From Nilaparvata lugens (Eukaryota > Arthropoda > Insecta > Hemiptera > Delphacidae): DNA of 64,000 nt. The translations under genes were made by a program, and so were the position numbers. The notes beneath the pieces are model-generated. The model was not told the DNA's origin. It worked only from the letters and a program-made list of their open reading frames with translations, and searched no databases. Every line of letters starts with the position of its first letter. Position 1 is the stretch's first letter. The DNA is taken from assembly GCF_014356525.2 (NCBI RefSeq), contig NC_052511.1, forward strand, positions 8,712,500 to 8,776,499. The letters run 5' to 3'. Of this stretch, positions 23,497 to 34,620 are shown in pieces.

Positions 23497-23759
23497 CACT
23501 CGGATCTTGTTGAAGAAGGTGAGTTCCTCGATGTGCTTTTCATGCAGGTCATACTCCATGCGAGGCTTCTTGCAGAGGTACCAGACGACAGTGGCGAACC
23601 ACTGGCAATCGAACTCGTTCTCGTGACTGTGACAGGGCACTGCGTCAAAGGTCACCTCTGTGCCCTCCTCAAGGTCACGCGAGCTGTTCAGGGCCGCCTT
23701 CACCCGAGTGCCGCGAACGTACAGCTTACTGGCCAGGAAGAACACTTGCTCCAGGCGAC
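23497..23759 (-). CDS. OB/cold-shock-like repeat protein, third coding exon
   Basis: It runs from the acceptor TTTTGCAG (AG 23761-23760) to the donor GTGAGA (23496-23491). The codon G|GT joins exon 30827 in phase, so the first three exons total 699 nt, 233 codons. It holds the rest of repeat 2: QVFFLASKLYVRGTRV, LEEGTEVTFDAVPCH, then DCQWFATVVW, followed by a charged linker ending FFNKIRV. VFF..S and GTEVTFDAV are the strongest cold-shock-like matches. The exon is clearly GC-richer than its flanks. The open frame continues past the donor into a mariner end at 23466, which I exclude. Confidence 0.85.
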
Positions 23760-23938
23760 CTGCAAAACGTCAACATTCAAATACTCAACCATTTTTAATT
23801 TCCTTGCCCTATTACCATAGGTAAGGAAAGTATTGCTTTCCAAAAAAAATTAAGGTACCCTGATTTCAAGTTTTCTATGCGTTTCAAGGTCTACAAATGG
23901 AAATTACTTCATATAAAATGAGCGCTGCTATCAAGAGA

Positions 23939-24012
23939 TTGTCAGTTTGGTGTAAGGGTAAGCATTCCTGACCGGTAATTCGGAGGTACTGGGTTCGATT
24001 CTCGGTTGACAA
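23939..24012 (+). repeat. tRNA-like sequence (SINE head or tRNA pseudogene)
   Basis: It is 74 nt long. The acceptor stem TTGTCAG/TTGACAA has 7 pairs with one G-U; the T arm is CTGGG-TTCGATT-CTCGG; a box-A-like TGGTGTAAGGGTA is present. The anticodon arm does not fold to a standard 5-bp stem with 7-nt loop, so a working tRNA is unlikely. It lies between imperfect 17-bp inverted repeats (ATGAGCGCTGCTATCAA at 23918, mirrored at 24020-24037). Confidence 0.6.
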
Positions 24013-24046
24013 ATAATTTTTGAATAGTAGCGCTCATCGAATTCCC

Positions 24047-24262
24047 ATTTATAGTGAGGTCCACGTTATAATGACAGTATATAAAGTTGGAAGAATAGCG
24101 ATGCCGATTCTCTGTATTAATCAATCATATTTCTACACTGTCAAAAAAATAATTGGCATCGTTGTGAAAAGGATAGTACCACCGGCTTTCTCGAATGATA
24201 GACAAGGATAGCAAAACCAAAGTTGATCAAATACTGTCATTACAACGTGGACCTCACTATAG
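24047..24262. mobile_element. MITE with TATAGTGAGGTCCACG ends
   Basis: TATAGTGAGGTCCACGTTAT and its near-perfect reverse complement ATTACAACGTGGACCTCACTATA end the element. The right end cuts into R1. Confidence 0.85.
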
Positions 24263-24402
24263 CTGTTTACCCTGTTGTCAATATTTGCAGTAGCAGAAGT
24301 CTTCGGGGTGAATTACAGCTTTTAATTTGGATTTTCGATTAAAAATAATAGTTTCAAGGTCCCCTGAGTCCAAAAACATGATTTTTTTATTCCGCTCTTC
24401 TA

Positions 24403-24575
24403 TATTTATAAAGCTGCGTACAGACTTGAGAGCCACGAACTCACGCATTTCGCTTTTCATCAGCTGATTATATCATTTGTATTTGTACAGAAACGGTAAG
24501 ATACAGATGTAATAAGCTTAGCATCAGCTGATGAGAAGAAAAATGAGAGTGTTCGTAGAGTCTGTACGCATCTTG
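24403..24575. mobile_element. MITE family D
   Basis: AAAGCTGCGTACAGACTTG / GTCTGTACGCATCTT ends with the internal ATCAGCTGAT palindrome twice, as in 60363-60531. Confidence 0.75.
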
Positions 24576-24649
24576 TCATTCAAATACTCTTACACCCAAC
24601 TGCACAAAAGTCTTTAAGGGTCGTTTGCTCAAATTGCTAAAATACATTA

Positions 24650-24802
24650 AGGGCCGTTCGCACAGTCAAGCTTAAACTGATTTAATCATTTGGTGGCTTA
24701 AACTCAAAATGATACAAATAATAACAAACGAGACTTGATACGGATTCAATCCAGTTTAAAATGAAATTTTGTTTAAACTGTCACTGTGCAAACGGCCCTT
24801 TA
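24650..24802. mobile_element. MITE with GGGCCGTTCGCACAGT ends
   Basis: AAGGGCCGTTCGCACAGT is mirrored by CACTGTGCAAACGGCCCTT. Half of a related element follows at 25113-25250 (AAGGGCCGTTTGCTCAGT). Confidence 0.8.
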
Positions 24803-25105
24803 GGTGCATTATCGTTTGTGCGTAAATTTCCGCAGTCGACGACGACAAGCATTGTTGACATTCATATTGTCCAAATTTCAAGTGTGCTAAAACAGCTGAT
24901 CAAATAACTTTTCATTATTTGTGTTTATTATTCAAGAATCAAACATTTCTAATAATATCAACATATTGCAATTTAAAAGTATAAACACAACCTCCCCCAT
25001 TAACACATAATTGAACATAATCTTTTAGGTTATTTAGACAAATTGAAATCTACCCAATCTGAGATCCTCACCCTGTCGTTGTCGACGATGGCATTTACGC
25101 ACAAA
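24803..25105. mobile_element. MITE family F, complete palindrome
   Basis: GTTTGTGCGTAAAT...CGTCGACGACGAC on the left and GTCGTTGTCGACGATGG..ATTTACGCACAAA on the right. A partial copy is at 21990-22200. Confidence 0.75.
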
Positions 25106-25396
25106 AGTCTTTAAGGGCCGTTTGCTCAGTATTGATTTCTAAACTAGATTAAGTTAATCAAGTTTTAGTTAATCTGAAAGTTTAAACTTGAATCGGTTTT
25201 CTCAATGCATTTACTAATCCAGTCTAAGTTAAACTAGTTTAGCGTTGAGTTGGTCATAAAATGACATCATTTATAATATCAAGAGGCTGAATTCTACAGG
25301 GAATTTGTTATTTGTTTACAACCCAGCAGTAAACTGAGGCTACTCATTAGTTGTTTGTGATCTACGATATACATAGCTGTACGGTAATGGAAGATT

Positions 25397-25638
25397 AAAG
25401 GTGCGTACAGACTTTCGCTCTGCTCCGCAACCGAACGTCACTCGAGCAGATCGATTGATGATCGACCGGGGAGCAAGAGTGGAACGCGAGAAGAGCTAAC
25501 ATCTCCCGTAACGTTCATGATCGGTGTGAATGCAGAGCGGGGGCGGAGTGATGGAGGAACGGGGCGGAGCGATGGAGGAACGAGGGCGGAGCGTGCGCGG
25601 AGCGGGTTGGAGGCGCGTATATCTGTACGCAGCTTAAA
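25397..25638. mobile_element. MITE family D variant with GC-rich core
   Basis: Ends AAAGGTGCGTACAGACTTTC / CGCGTATATCTGTACGCAGCTT. The core contains repeats of GGGCGGAG(C/T)GATGGAGGAAC, unusually G-rich for this region. Confidence 0.75.
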
Positions 25639-25689
25639 AGCGACCGAGAAATTTCTGAAATAATGATGAAAAATTACTATTGAATTTAG

Positions 25690-26600
25690 TGTTCGTGTCA
25701 GAAGATGGTGCCTATGGCCCTAGGTCATCAACAAACAACAATAAATCATTTGAAAATGGAAATAAATTAAGAGCTTTGAGTCGAACATCGTACTCAAGAA
25801 TGTGTTGAAAACCAGAATTCACCCACAGTATCCCTGCTTGTTGTAGGAGGCGACTAAAATGGCCCCAAGGCAACTCCAGAAGTTGCCTTACCTTCAAACC
25901 CACGGGATTTGCCCCATCAGGGCAGTTTCGGAGGGGCAAAAAGAAAAACCCAAGAGACCAGAGATGGGTGAAACTCCAGACACAAAAAAATGTGGGTCAG
26001 GAGGCTGAGTCGAGGGTGGCCGGGCATCCTAGAAGCAGGTTGGCCACCCTTTCCTCAGCGGAAGGACCTACAAAAAGGCCAGGAGTGGAACTCACGTAGG
26101 TCACGAGTTTGTGGGTAGAGAGACCAAACCTCAACACGCTCAAAGAAGGGCGGCCATTTGGGCAAAACTTCTTGGGAGAGGTGAGACTTTCGACCCAGCG
26201 AAGTTTCGGAGGGGCAAGAAGAAAAAACCCAAGAGACCAGAGATGGGTGAAACTCCAGGCACAAATGTGGGTCAAGGGTGGCCGGGCGCCCTAGAGGCAA
26301 CTTGGCCACCCCTTCCTCAGCGGAAGGACCTTAAAAGAAGGCCAGGAGTGGAACTCACGTAGGTCACGAGGACTAATCAGTCTGAAGAGACTGCCAAGCA
26401 TATCACACTGGATTGCGACAAGCAACCAAGTGATGAATGAGATGTTAGCATGGGGAAAAACTCCTGGTTCTTGTAAAGGACGCAGGTATTGGTTTGGCTT
26501 GCCTAACTAACATACTACATGGGAACCGAATAAGCTTCGGTTGACGTTGGGGTTATTTGAGCCTTTGGATTATTGAATCCGTCCCTTCAAAAACAATAAA
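25690..26600 (+). mobile_element. Internally deleted non-LTR element, copy 1
   Basis: The 5' part has CACCCACAGTATCCCTGCTT and GTAGGAGGCGACTAAAA; the 3' part encodes EETAKHITLDCDK, a C-terminal LINE motif. All ORF cores are missing between. GAAACTCCAG(A/G)CACAAA and TGGAACTCACGTAGGTCACG occur twice, a tandem duplication of about 260 bp. Confidence 0.6.
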
Positions 26601-26689
26601 CAATATTGTATATATGAATAAAGAATGAGAATACAAAATTATTGGAACGCATAATAACTACACTAATGTTTGAGTAATGTTTGTAAGGG

Positions 26690-26910
26690 GTTTTTTCAAG
26701 TAATGTTTAGTAAGCGCATAGTGAAGAATTAGAGGGAAGAGGTCAAAACGGAATAGAGGTACCTCTTGTAACACAAATACAAGAGGTGTACCTCTACCTC
26801 GACTTTTCACCTTGTGGGCGCCCCATAACATGAAATGAATTTGTGTTACAGGAGGTACCTCTATCCCGCTTTCCTCTACCTCTTTCCTTCTCACTATGCG
26901 CACATCCTAA
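26690..26910. mobile_element. Palindromic MITE
   Basis: TAGTAAGCGCATAGTGA and GAGGTACCTCTTGTAACACA on the left are mirrored by TGTGTTACAGGAGGTACCTC and TCACTATGCGCA on the right. Confidence 0.65.
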
Positions 26911-26916
26911 AGCCTA

Positions 26917-27671
26917 AAGCCGGTCCAGACGCTCAAGTCTACCAACAGTCCTTTGCTCAAGCAAAAGACGGATCGTTTGGTTCATTGCGTCCACACGCAT
27001 CCGTCTTATGTCGTCCGTTTTCCTATTTTTGTGCTCACAAGCTCAGTTCGTCATCAACATACATCTATCATATATCCGGTAGATAAGTAGTAATTTTATC
27101 GTATTTTTTCGCTGATTCAATTGGATAATGCTATATTCAACAACATAATGACAAAAATATTACTGTTAATCGCTAAATGACTTTGTTGACATGTCATATC
27201 TCGAGACACAGTGATTGTAAATGGATTGAAATTTTGTAGATAGTATTCTTATCAACAATATAGTAAATCTTAAATATATCATGGTAGTAAATCATAATAT
27301 CAACATCAAATTCTGAGAGTATCATGAGAATCAAGAAAGAAAGAAAGGGTTAAATGGCGTTATATACAATCGATAAAAAAACTTGCCCATTTTCAAGTAC
27401 TCGCGAGGCATTTTATTAATTGGAGGGCGCTGAATCCGAATCTGAAATTACAATTTCTCTATCTCCATTTTTACACGAATTAGTTTTTGGTGGATAGGCA
27501 AAAGACGGACGGTTTGATGGGAAAAGGTTCCCGGCCGATACATTTCAAGTTTGACGACTTCAGCTTGAGGACCCATCCGTTTTACCGTCCAGACGCAACG
27601 ACTTACATGCTCCGACTTTTGCTTGAGCAAAAGACTGAAGCTAAACTTGAGCGTCTGGACCGGGCTTTACA
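26917..27671. mobile_element. Large palindromic-ended MITE, about 755 bp
   Basis: Ends AAAGCCGGTCCAGACGCTCA / TGAGCGTCTGGACCGGGCTT; subterminal CAAGCAAAAGACGGA and mirrored runs. The 400-bp AT-rich centre shows no ORF. Confidence 0.75.
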
Positions 27672-27894
27672 TAGATAAGTGGATAACTTGAACTTGAATT
27701 AATGAGTTTAAATCAGAAGAAGTTATAACACAGTCCAACATCACATTACATGGTTTTCGTCAAACATCACATCAATAACAATGTTTGGTTTTGAAGCATC
27801 TAAATTTGAAAATCTACTTTGTGAAAATAATTAAGGACTGAAAATTTTTTGAAGTGAACAACTACAAGACTTAACCTATTTCGGACTATGTGTA

Positions 27895-28045
27895 ACCTTT
27901 ATCTAAATTTGGGAGAGGAATAGCACACGGTTACCTTATTGAAGGTTTTTCTCTCCTTATTGAAGGTTTTTATTGAACCTTTTCTCTCCCTATCATTTTT
28001 ATGATGTACTTATTGTATGAATCAATAAAGAAAATAAATGAGATA
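27895..28045 (+). mobile_element. LINE/SINE 3' tail
   Basis: AATTTGGGAGAGGAATAGCA, GGTTACCTTATT (with a short duplication), CTCTCCCTATCATTTTTATG and an AATAAAGAAAATAAA end. Confidence 0.55.
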
Positions 28046-28389
28046 GACGTAGTGGGCGTTATCCAAATTTATTGAAATCGTCCAGTCCATATAAACATGA
28101 TATGATGCAGGCATGATTAGAGATGGATGAAATAGAATAGAACAACGCTAGGGTGTGAATGCGTAAATATGCAAGTGCACGTTCGATCATGCATGAGCCG
28201 AGAACTAAAATCTGGAAAGAGCCATACAAACACGTTGTGACGTGCATGCAGCTGCTGACACTGAACCCAACCAGTACGTGCCTGCGTTCAGTGTGAGTGT
28301 TCCTATTGCTCTTCTCATAGTTTGTTATTTATCTGCGCGCTTGGTCATTCATAACCCAGCATGCACTTACACATATACGCATCCAATGT

Positions 28390-30330
28390 GATCAACCCCC
28401 TGTGGGTTGGGGAGCTTTGAATCAAACATCGTACTTGAGAATTTGTTGAAAACCAGAATACACCCACAGTATCCCTGCTTGTCGTAGGAGGCGACTGAAA
28501 GGGACCCCCTTTCCAAAACCCTTCTCCTTCTTAATATGCTTTGGAACTTTTTATTTCTAGAATGGCACTTTTTCCATTGACTTAGCTTTGTGCCATTCTT
28601 TATTTCTGTCGGCCTTCCTTGGCCATATTCTTACTTCTTCTTAGGCCAACCCAAGGTGTTATGTGGACCGTGCTGATGGGTGGTACTTTTATATGGTGTT
28701 TCTAACGGTGCCTGCAGGATACCCGCGCCCTCCTGTAGTATTTAGCCTTGCCTGGACATGCGGGGCTCTGCCTGGGTTGACTCCACTTCCCTAGCTGTTC
28801 GTGGGAACCACATGAACAAAGTAAGCCTTCAAACCCATGGATCTGCCCCATCAGGGCAGGTTTCTTAATCTAAAATTGGTGCTTCAGGAACACAGGAGGT
28901 TCCGTTGCACTATTATGTAGAGGCTATTAACATAGAGAAGGCTTCTACGGATCACGACATGTATGATGTAAGCTCAATCACATCATCCCAACTGGAGAGG
29001 AAGGATGAACTTCTCAGACCACTGCTCAAAGAAGAACGGCCATTCAGGCATAAATTCTTGGGAGAGGTGAGGCTTTTGACCCTGCAAAGTTTCGGAGGGG
29101 CAAAAAGAAAAAATCTGGTGTGGCGCACTCACACAACTTTCCGTGCCGTTATGAAAATTGATCACCTGACGCTAGTGTTCCCGCGCATCTCAAGTCAAAG
29201 ATCTGAGCCAGCTGGTGACAGTTCAGTAACGCTGGATACACACGAGATCTGCTATCTCTTCATAGTGAATGATTTAATAGAATCAAGAGTTGCCAAAAGT
29301 TTGCAATTGAATAATTACATTTTCTCAAATTTCAAGCTTATTTTCAATTTTAGGTGAAAATGTTACTGGACATTAATTTAAGAGATTTCAATGTTCAATT
29401 TTTTCCACTCGAAATTTTTTGTTTAAATCATATCTGAGTCCTGATAATTGGAAATCTAAAATCGGACTTGCATAGATGGAGCGGAGCTCCTTTTTTACAG
29501 ATTTTACAGATATGGGACTTGTAACAGTTGATAGTTCAATGACTATTTTAGGTATAAATTTGATCAAAATCGTTGGAGCCATTTTAGAGAAAATCGCGAA
29601 AAACCCTGTTTTTGACCTCATTTTAGCCGTCATCTTGAATCGCATTCGATCGAAATTGTTAGTGTCTGATCCTTATAGTGTAAGGACCTTGAGTTCCAAA
29701 TTTCAAGTCATTCCGTTAATTGGGAGATGATATATCGTGTACACAGACGTACATACACTCATACACACATACACAAACACACACACACACACACATACAG
29801 ACCAATACCCAAAAACCACTTTTTTGGACTCAGGGGACCTTGAAAGGTATAGAAATTTAGAAATTGGGTTACCTTAATTTTTTTCGGAAAGCAATACTTT
29901 CCTTACCTATGGTAATAAAGCAAGGAAAGTAAAAACCCAAGAGACCAGAGATGGGTGAAACTCCAGGCACAAAAAATGTGGGTCGAGTCTGAGTCAAGGG
30001 TAGCCAGGCGCCCTAGAGGCAACTTGGCGACCCCTTCATCAACGGAAGGACCTTCAAAGAGGGCCAGGAGTGGAATTCACGTAGGTCACGAGGACCAATC
30101 ATTCTGAAGAGACTGCCAAGCATATCACACTGGATTGCGACAAGCAACCAGATGATGAATGGGATGTTAGCATAGGAAAAACTCCTGGTTCTTGTAAATG
30201 ACACAGATATTGGTTTGCCTAACTAACATACTACTTGGGAATACAATAAGCTTCGGTTGACGTGTGGGGTTCTTTGAACCTTTGGATCCTTGAATCCGCC
30301 CCTTCAAAAATAATAATAACAATGTGATCA
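28390..30330 (+). mobile_element. Internally deleted non-LTR element, copy 2, with nested R1
   Basis: It shares CACCCACAGTATCCCTGCTT, the GGTGAGGC..TTTCGGAGGGGCAA block and the 3' part (AGACTGCCAAGCATATCACA) with 25690-26600, plus a longer 5' region with CCTGCAGGATACCCGCGCCC. R1 is inserted at 29113-29931. Confidence 0.65.
29113..29931 (-). mobile_element. R1 element, nested copy
   Basis: The empty site in the sister copy (GAAAAAACCCAAGAGACC near 26220) shows that R1 entered a run of A. It begins TCTGGTGTGGCGCACTCACA and ends with a hairpin, ACTTTCCTT...AAGGAAAGT. It holds a (CA)n tract and no long ORF. Confidence 0.8.
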
Positions 30331-30621
30331 TGTGAAATTACAAATGGTCGAATAAGTTAATTTCTATCTACATTAATTGGCCACACTGTAATAATTTACT
30401 ATGTAAGAATGAGAATTTCATTTTATTATAAAATTCGTAACAAAGGAAAAATGTCAACAATGCGTTCTATTATTTCCCCTGACTTCAAAGCTTGAATCTC
30501 TCTTTAGAAACTAAATTATAAACTTAGACTAGTTATTTCAAATTTTTGTAATGTAGGTACCTATGATTTTTTGGCGAATAAATTTAAAAATTCAAATGAT
30601 TAATAGTAATTATATACCAAC

Positions 30622-30783
30622 GTAGCTTAGCAACGTAGCTTAGCTAGAGATACGTCTTCAGAAGACGTAACCGTCGTATATCCCAATGTTGAATCTAAGC
30701 TACGCCGGTTTGAAAAGAACAGATTGAGATACTTCGCTACGTCTTTCAAAAGATGAATTTCTAGCTACGCTACGTTGGTGTGT
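30622..30783. mobile_element. MITE with ACCAACGTAGCTTAG ends
   Basis: ACCAACGTAGCTTAGCAACG / CTAGCTACGCTACGTTGGTG ends; inner AGATACGTCTTCAGAAGACG. It lies 44 bp past the donor of exon 30827. Confidence 0.7.
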
Positions 30784-30826
30784 GATGGCCTTAATAATAA
30801 TTTATACTTGACTGGAGAATAATTAC

Positions 30827-30990
30827 CACTATCAGACTCGAATATTAGTACACCCTGTCTGTTGGCTAAGGACGTAATGGTTCCCCTTCTGTTGATCACA
30901 CCGGGTGTTGCTATGTCATTGCAATACAGATGAGGAAACAATTTACGATTCGCGACATCGTGCATTATCTGTGTGACAAACCATCCACAT
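30827..30990 (-). CDS. OB/cold-shock-like repeat protein, second coding exon
   Basis: This 164-nt exon runs from an acceptor (TTTGTTGCAG) to a GTAATT donor. The split codon AG|A joins it to 38489 in phase. It completes repeat 1 with CGWFVTQIM and opens repeat 2 with RRGTITSLANRQGVLIFESD. The motif C-x-W-F-x-T recurs at the end of repeat 2 (next exon), which is good evidence that these pieces belong to one repeated protein. A duplicated, broken copy of the exon lies at 32033-32164, and a MITE (30622-30783) sits 44 bp beyond the donor. Confidence 0.8.
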
Positions 30991-33196
30991 CTGCAACAAA
31001 ACACAAAGCTATTGAAAAAAATCATAGATGATTGAATGAATGAATGAATTTTATTTGCCAAAAACAAAATACAAAAAAAACTTTACAAAAAATAAATATA
31101 AGTATATGCTACTGCACTTAAACCAAGATACATACATTTATTTAATTAGATATAATAACGAAATGATATCCTTATTTGATTACAATAATTATTCATTAAT
31201 GATTGTAGCGATGCTAAAACAAATTGCTATTAATTATGAATTCCATTTCCACCACACAAAAAACAAAAATACCTATAAATTTCACAAACACTTTTTTGGA
31301 AATTTACTGACCACTACATCAAGTAAGCGTAGCCAGAGTGTTAATTCAAATAAATTAAATTGTGTATCAATTTTATGTATTCATTAATTATGTATCATTA
31401 AATTAATAAAATAATAAAATTCAAGCTAGTTATTCAAATAAATAGTTTGAGTCTAGTCCGCATAACTAACATCAATACTGCCTACAGCGCAACTCAAGAA
31501 ATTAACAGCAAAAATTATAGAAATAAAAACAGCAGAAATTAACACAACAAAAACCACAGAACAGCAATGCATATCTATTACCATTCTATCTTAATCAGGG
31601 TGGCCACCCATTATAAAATGAAAAATTCATGAGTAATTGCCGGTTTTCCAGAGTAAAATTTCAAATTTTCAGGTAGAGTGTCCGCGGTATTTGAGGAACA
31701 AGATGCATTCGTGAAGAATTTATTATGGAAATCTTCAGTTTGATCTTCCATGACGAATTGCGAATAGCATATTTAAAATTTCCAAATGTATTGATAATTT
31801 TGACATGACCAGAATATCGATGCTTTTAAATATTTTTAGGTTAGGTAGGTAGTTCAAAAAACATTGCCAATTATAATTGCTAGCCATCAAATATTTTTTT
31901 ATTTGAGTTTATTGTTACTGTACACTTCTTTACTAATTTAATTGAAATTTATGTAAAATTCATGAGTAATTGGAAAAATTCACGGTATTTTTCCCGGTTA
32001 GTAAAATCATGAGGAATTCAAAGTTCTCCCGGTCTGTTGGCTAAGGAGTAATGGTTCCCCTTCTGTTGATCACACCGGGTGTTGCTATGTCATTGCAATA
32101 CAGATGAGGAAACAATTTACGATTCGCGACATCGTGCATTATCTGTGTGACAAACCATCCACATCTGCAACAAAACGCAAAGCTATTGAAAAAAAATCAT
32201 AGATGATTGTGAATGAATGAATGAATTTTATTTGCCAAAAACAAAATACAAAAAAAACTTTACAAAAAATAAATATAAGTATATGCTACTGCACTTAACC
32301 AAGATACATACATTTATTAATTAGATATAATAACGAAATGATATCCTTATTTGATTACAATAATTATTCATTAATAATTGTAGCAATGCTGAAACCAATT
32401 GGTATTAATAATGAATTCCAATTCCACCACAAAAAACATAATACCTATGAATTTCATAAACATTTTTCGGAAATCAACTGACCACTACATCAAGTAAGCG
32501 TGGCCAGTGTGTAAATTCGAATAAATTGAATTGTGTATCAATTTTATGTATTCATTAATTATGTATCATTAAATTAATAAAATTCAAGCTAGTTATTCAA
32601 ATGAATAGTTTGAGTCTAGTCCCATAACTACCATCAATACTGCCTACAGCGCAACTCAAGAAATTAACAGCAAAACTTATAGGATAAAACAGCAGAAATT
32701 AACACAACAAAAACTACAGAACAGCAATGCATTTATCTATTACCATTCTATCTTAATCAGGGTGGCCACCCATTATAAAATGAAAAATTCATGAGTAATT
32801 GCCGGTTTTCCAGAGTAAAATTTCAAATTTTCCAGGTAGAGTGTCCGCGGTATTTGAGGAACAAGATGCATTCGTGAAGAATTTATTATGGAAATCTTCA
32901 GTTTGATCTTCCATGACGAATTGCGAATAGCATATTTAAATTTCCAAATGTATTGATAATTTTGACATGACCAGAATATCGATGCTTTTAAATATTTTTT
33001 TAGGTTAGGTAGGTAGTTCAAAAAACATTGCCAATTATAATTGCTAGCCATCAAATATTTTTTTATTTGAGTTTATTGTTACTGTACACTTCTTTACTAA
33101 ATTAATTGAAATTTATATAAAATTCATGAGTAATTGGAAAAATTCACGGTATTTTTCCCGGTTAGTAAAATCATGAGGAATTCAACGTTCTCCCGG
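30858..33196. repeat. Tandem duplication (copy 1 30858-32032; copy 2 32033-33196)
   Basis: The period is 1175 bp. Both copies hold part of an OB-gene exon, a LINE tail (GAATGAATGAATTTTATTTGCC) and a TIR element. Breakpoints fall inside the exon and 24 bp before the end of the TIR element. Scattered small indels show the copies have begun to diverge. Confidence 0.93.
32033..32164 (-). pseudogene. Duplicated pseudo-exon of the OB-repeat gene
   Basis: It copies the first 132 nt or so of the exon at 30827-30990, with its acceptor, but lacks the last 31 nt and the donor because the duplication breakpoint falls inside the exon. It also lacks one base within the ACGT of the original ATTACGTCC, which shifts the frame. 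On the transcript it would come before the true exon and might be included aberrantly. Confidence 0.88.
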
Positions 33197-33220
33197 TTTT
33201 CCCGGTAGGTAGCCACCCTG
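32758..33220. mobile_element. 463-bp element with CAGGGTGGC(C/T)ACC ends
   Basis: Short inverted ends CAGGGTGGCCACC / GGTAGCCACCCTG, flanked by TTAAT on both sides. A copy truncated by the duplication is at 31596-32032. Confidence 0.75.
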
Positions 33221-33489
33221 TTAATATATTTCTCAAATGTCGAGTGTCGTTTATATCAAACATCCTCTTAGTTCTCTTGAATAAAAAAGTGGAAGTTGTA
33301 AGTTGTCAAGTTGTAAGCCAATACATAACACAAGTTCCAAAAATGTGAATAATAGATGTGAATTTAATAATTAAAAATTAGAAAAAATACATGATTGGTA
33401 TTGATGAAGAAAAATATATTGATTCTATTCTATTCAATCAATCGGTATATGATATCTGGTATTTGTATCATGATTTATTGGTAAAGAAA

Positions 33490-34049
33490 TCTGTACCTCA
33501 GAGTTAGAAGGGCATAAGTCTCAAACGGCTGATTTTACAGGAGAGCCCAAAAAATATTTATTTATTCCAAGAAAACATAGAAAGGCTCACAGACAAACTC
33601 CAGTACGAGCCTTAATGACATATTTGATAGTATAACATTACAATTAACATACAAAAAAGAAAATAATATCGCACTTCATAAAATATTCACGATTCAGTCA
33701 GTACAACTAATAAGATCAGAAGAGAACGATATTTGGGTTAGATTCCGGAAAGTTAGTAAAGAGGTATAGGATGCCCTATCACAAGGGGTATAGTATTACA
33801 CTCCCAGCCGGGGCTAAGAGAGCGTAAGTCGATCAGCATTACACTTACTTGCGAATTATTGGACTCACGTTGTTTCAGTTTTAATGCTTACTGGACTTAC
33901 GCTCTTTCAGCTCTGGCTATCTTCAAAACAATCAACTGCAGAGGACTTACGTTATCTTGAATCTATAGAGTTCGAAAAACTGAACAAGACCCACTAAAAA
34001 CATCATTTTGTCAAAAAATGGACTTATGCTCCTCTAGCTCTGAGGTACA
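33490..34049. mobile_element. Palindromic element with nested repeat tail
   Basis: TGTACCTCAGAGTTAGAAGG / CCTCTAGCTCTGAGGTACA ends, with more GGACTTACGCTCTTTCAGCT-type inverted segments inside. A repeat tail (33530-33790) has been inserted. Confidence 0.7.
33530..33790 (-). mobile_element. LINE/SINE 3' tail (family shared with 57720-57960 and 54350-54440)
   Basis: CTCACAGACAAACTCCAGTA, GACATATTTGATAGTATAAC and TTTGGGTTAGATTCCGGAAA are shared, in inverted orientation, with 57720-57960. Confidence 0.7.
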
Positions 34050-34116
34050 GAAATTAATTTACAAGAAAAAGAAACATTTTCTGAAATAAAAACAGGATTA
34101 ATGTAGGCCTACTTTC

Positions 34117-34620
34117 TAATAGAACATTAAAAAATACTTATTTGTTTACCAGTAATCTGTTATCAAATGAAACGTGAATAATTCAATAAAAGCGGATTCC
34201 CACATATCAGTATACACGATCGGTTCAGTGCAAATATTCTTCCCATGAAATATAATGGGACTATTCATACTAGCTTGGGCTAGTATTGAAGAGAAGAATG
34301 GGAATAGAACTAACGGGAAGAATATTTGCACTGAAACGGATGCGGACACTGTTTAAATATCTTAATAAATTCCTAGCCATTTGAAGCAACCATCTTTATT
34401 TACGCAGATAACCAACTAAACTGAGTAAACAACTTATTATATTATCAAACAGTTATCATGTAATTAAGTAACATCACATGATAAACAAACATCTTCCCCT
34501 TTTACTTTCTCAAACAGACACTGATACCGATATGTGGGAATCCGCTTTTATTGAAATATTTCCGTTTCATTCGATAACAAATTACTGGTAAACAATAAGT
34601 ATTATTTAATGTTCCATTAG
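34117..34620. mobile_element. Palindromic MITE of about 500 bp
   Basis: TTGTTTACCAGTAATCTGTT and AAAAGCGGATTCCCACATAT on the left are mirrored at 34495-34600. A second, smaller inverted pair (AGTGCAAATATTCTTCCC / GGGAAGAATATTTGCACT) lies inside. Confidence 0.85.

Larger units (their letters stand above)
23799..24390 (+). mobile_element. R1 element, rearranged copy
   Basis: The left end TTGCCCTATTACCATAGGTA and AAGTATTGCTTTCC match R1 at 44059 and 29113. The centre is replaced by a tRNA-like insert (23918-24037) and a MITE (24047-24262); TTTCAAGGTCCCCTGAGTCC resumes at 24352. Confidence 0.7.

Noticed and set aside
23939..24012. Functional tRNA gene
   Set aside because: The anticodon arm does not form a standard stem-loop, and the sequence is embedded in a repeat.
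28905..29357. 150-codon plus-strand ORF
   Set aside because: It crosses the junction between an internally deleted LINE and a nested R1 element, so it is a chimera of repeats.
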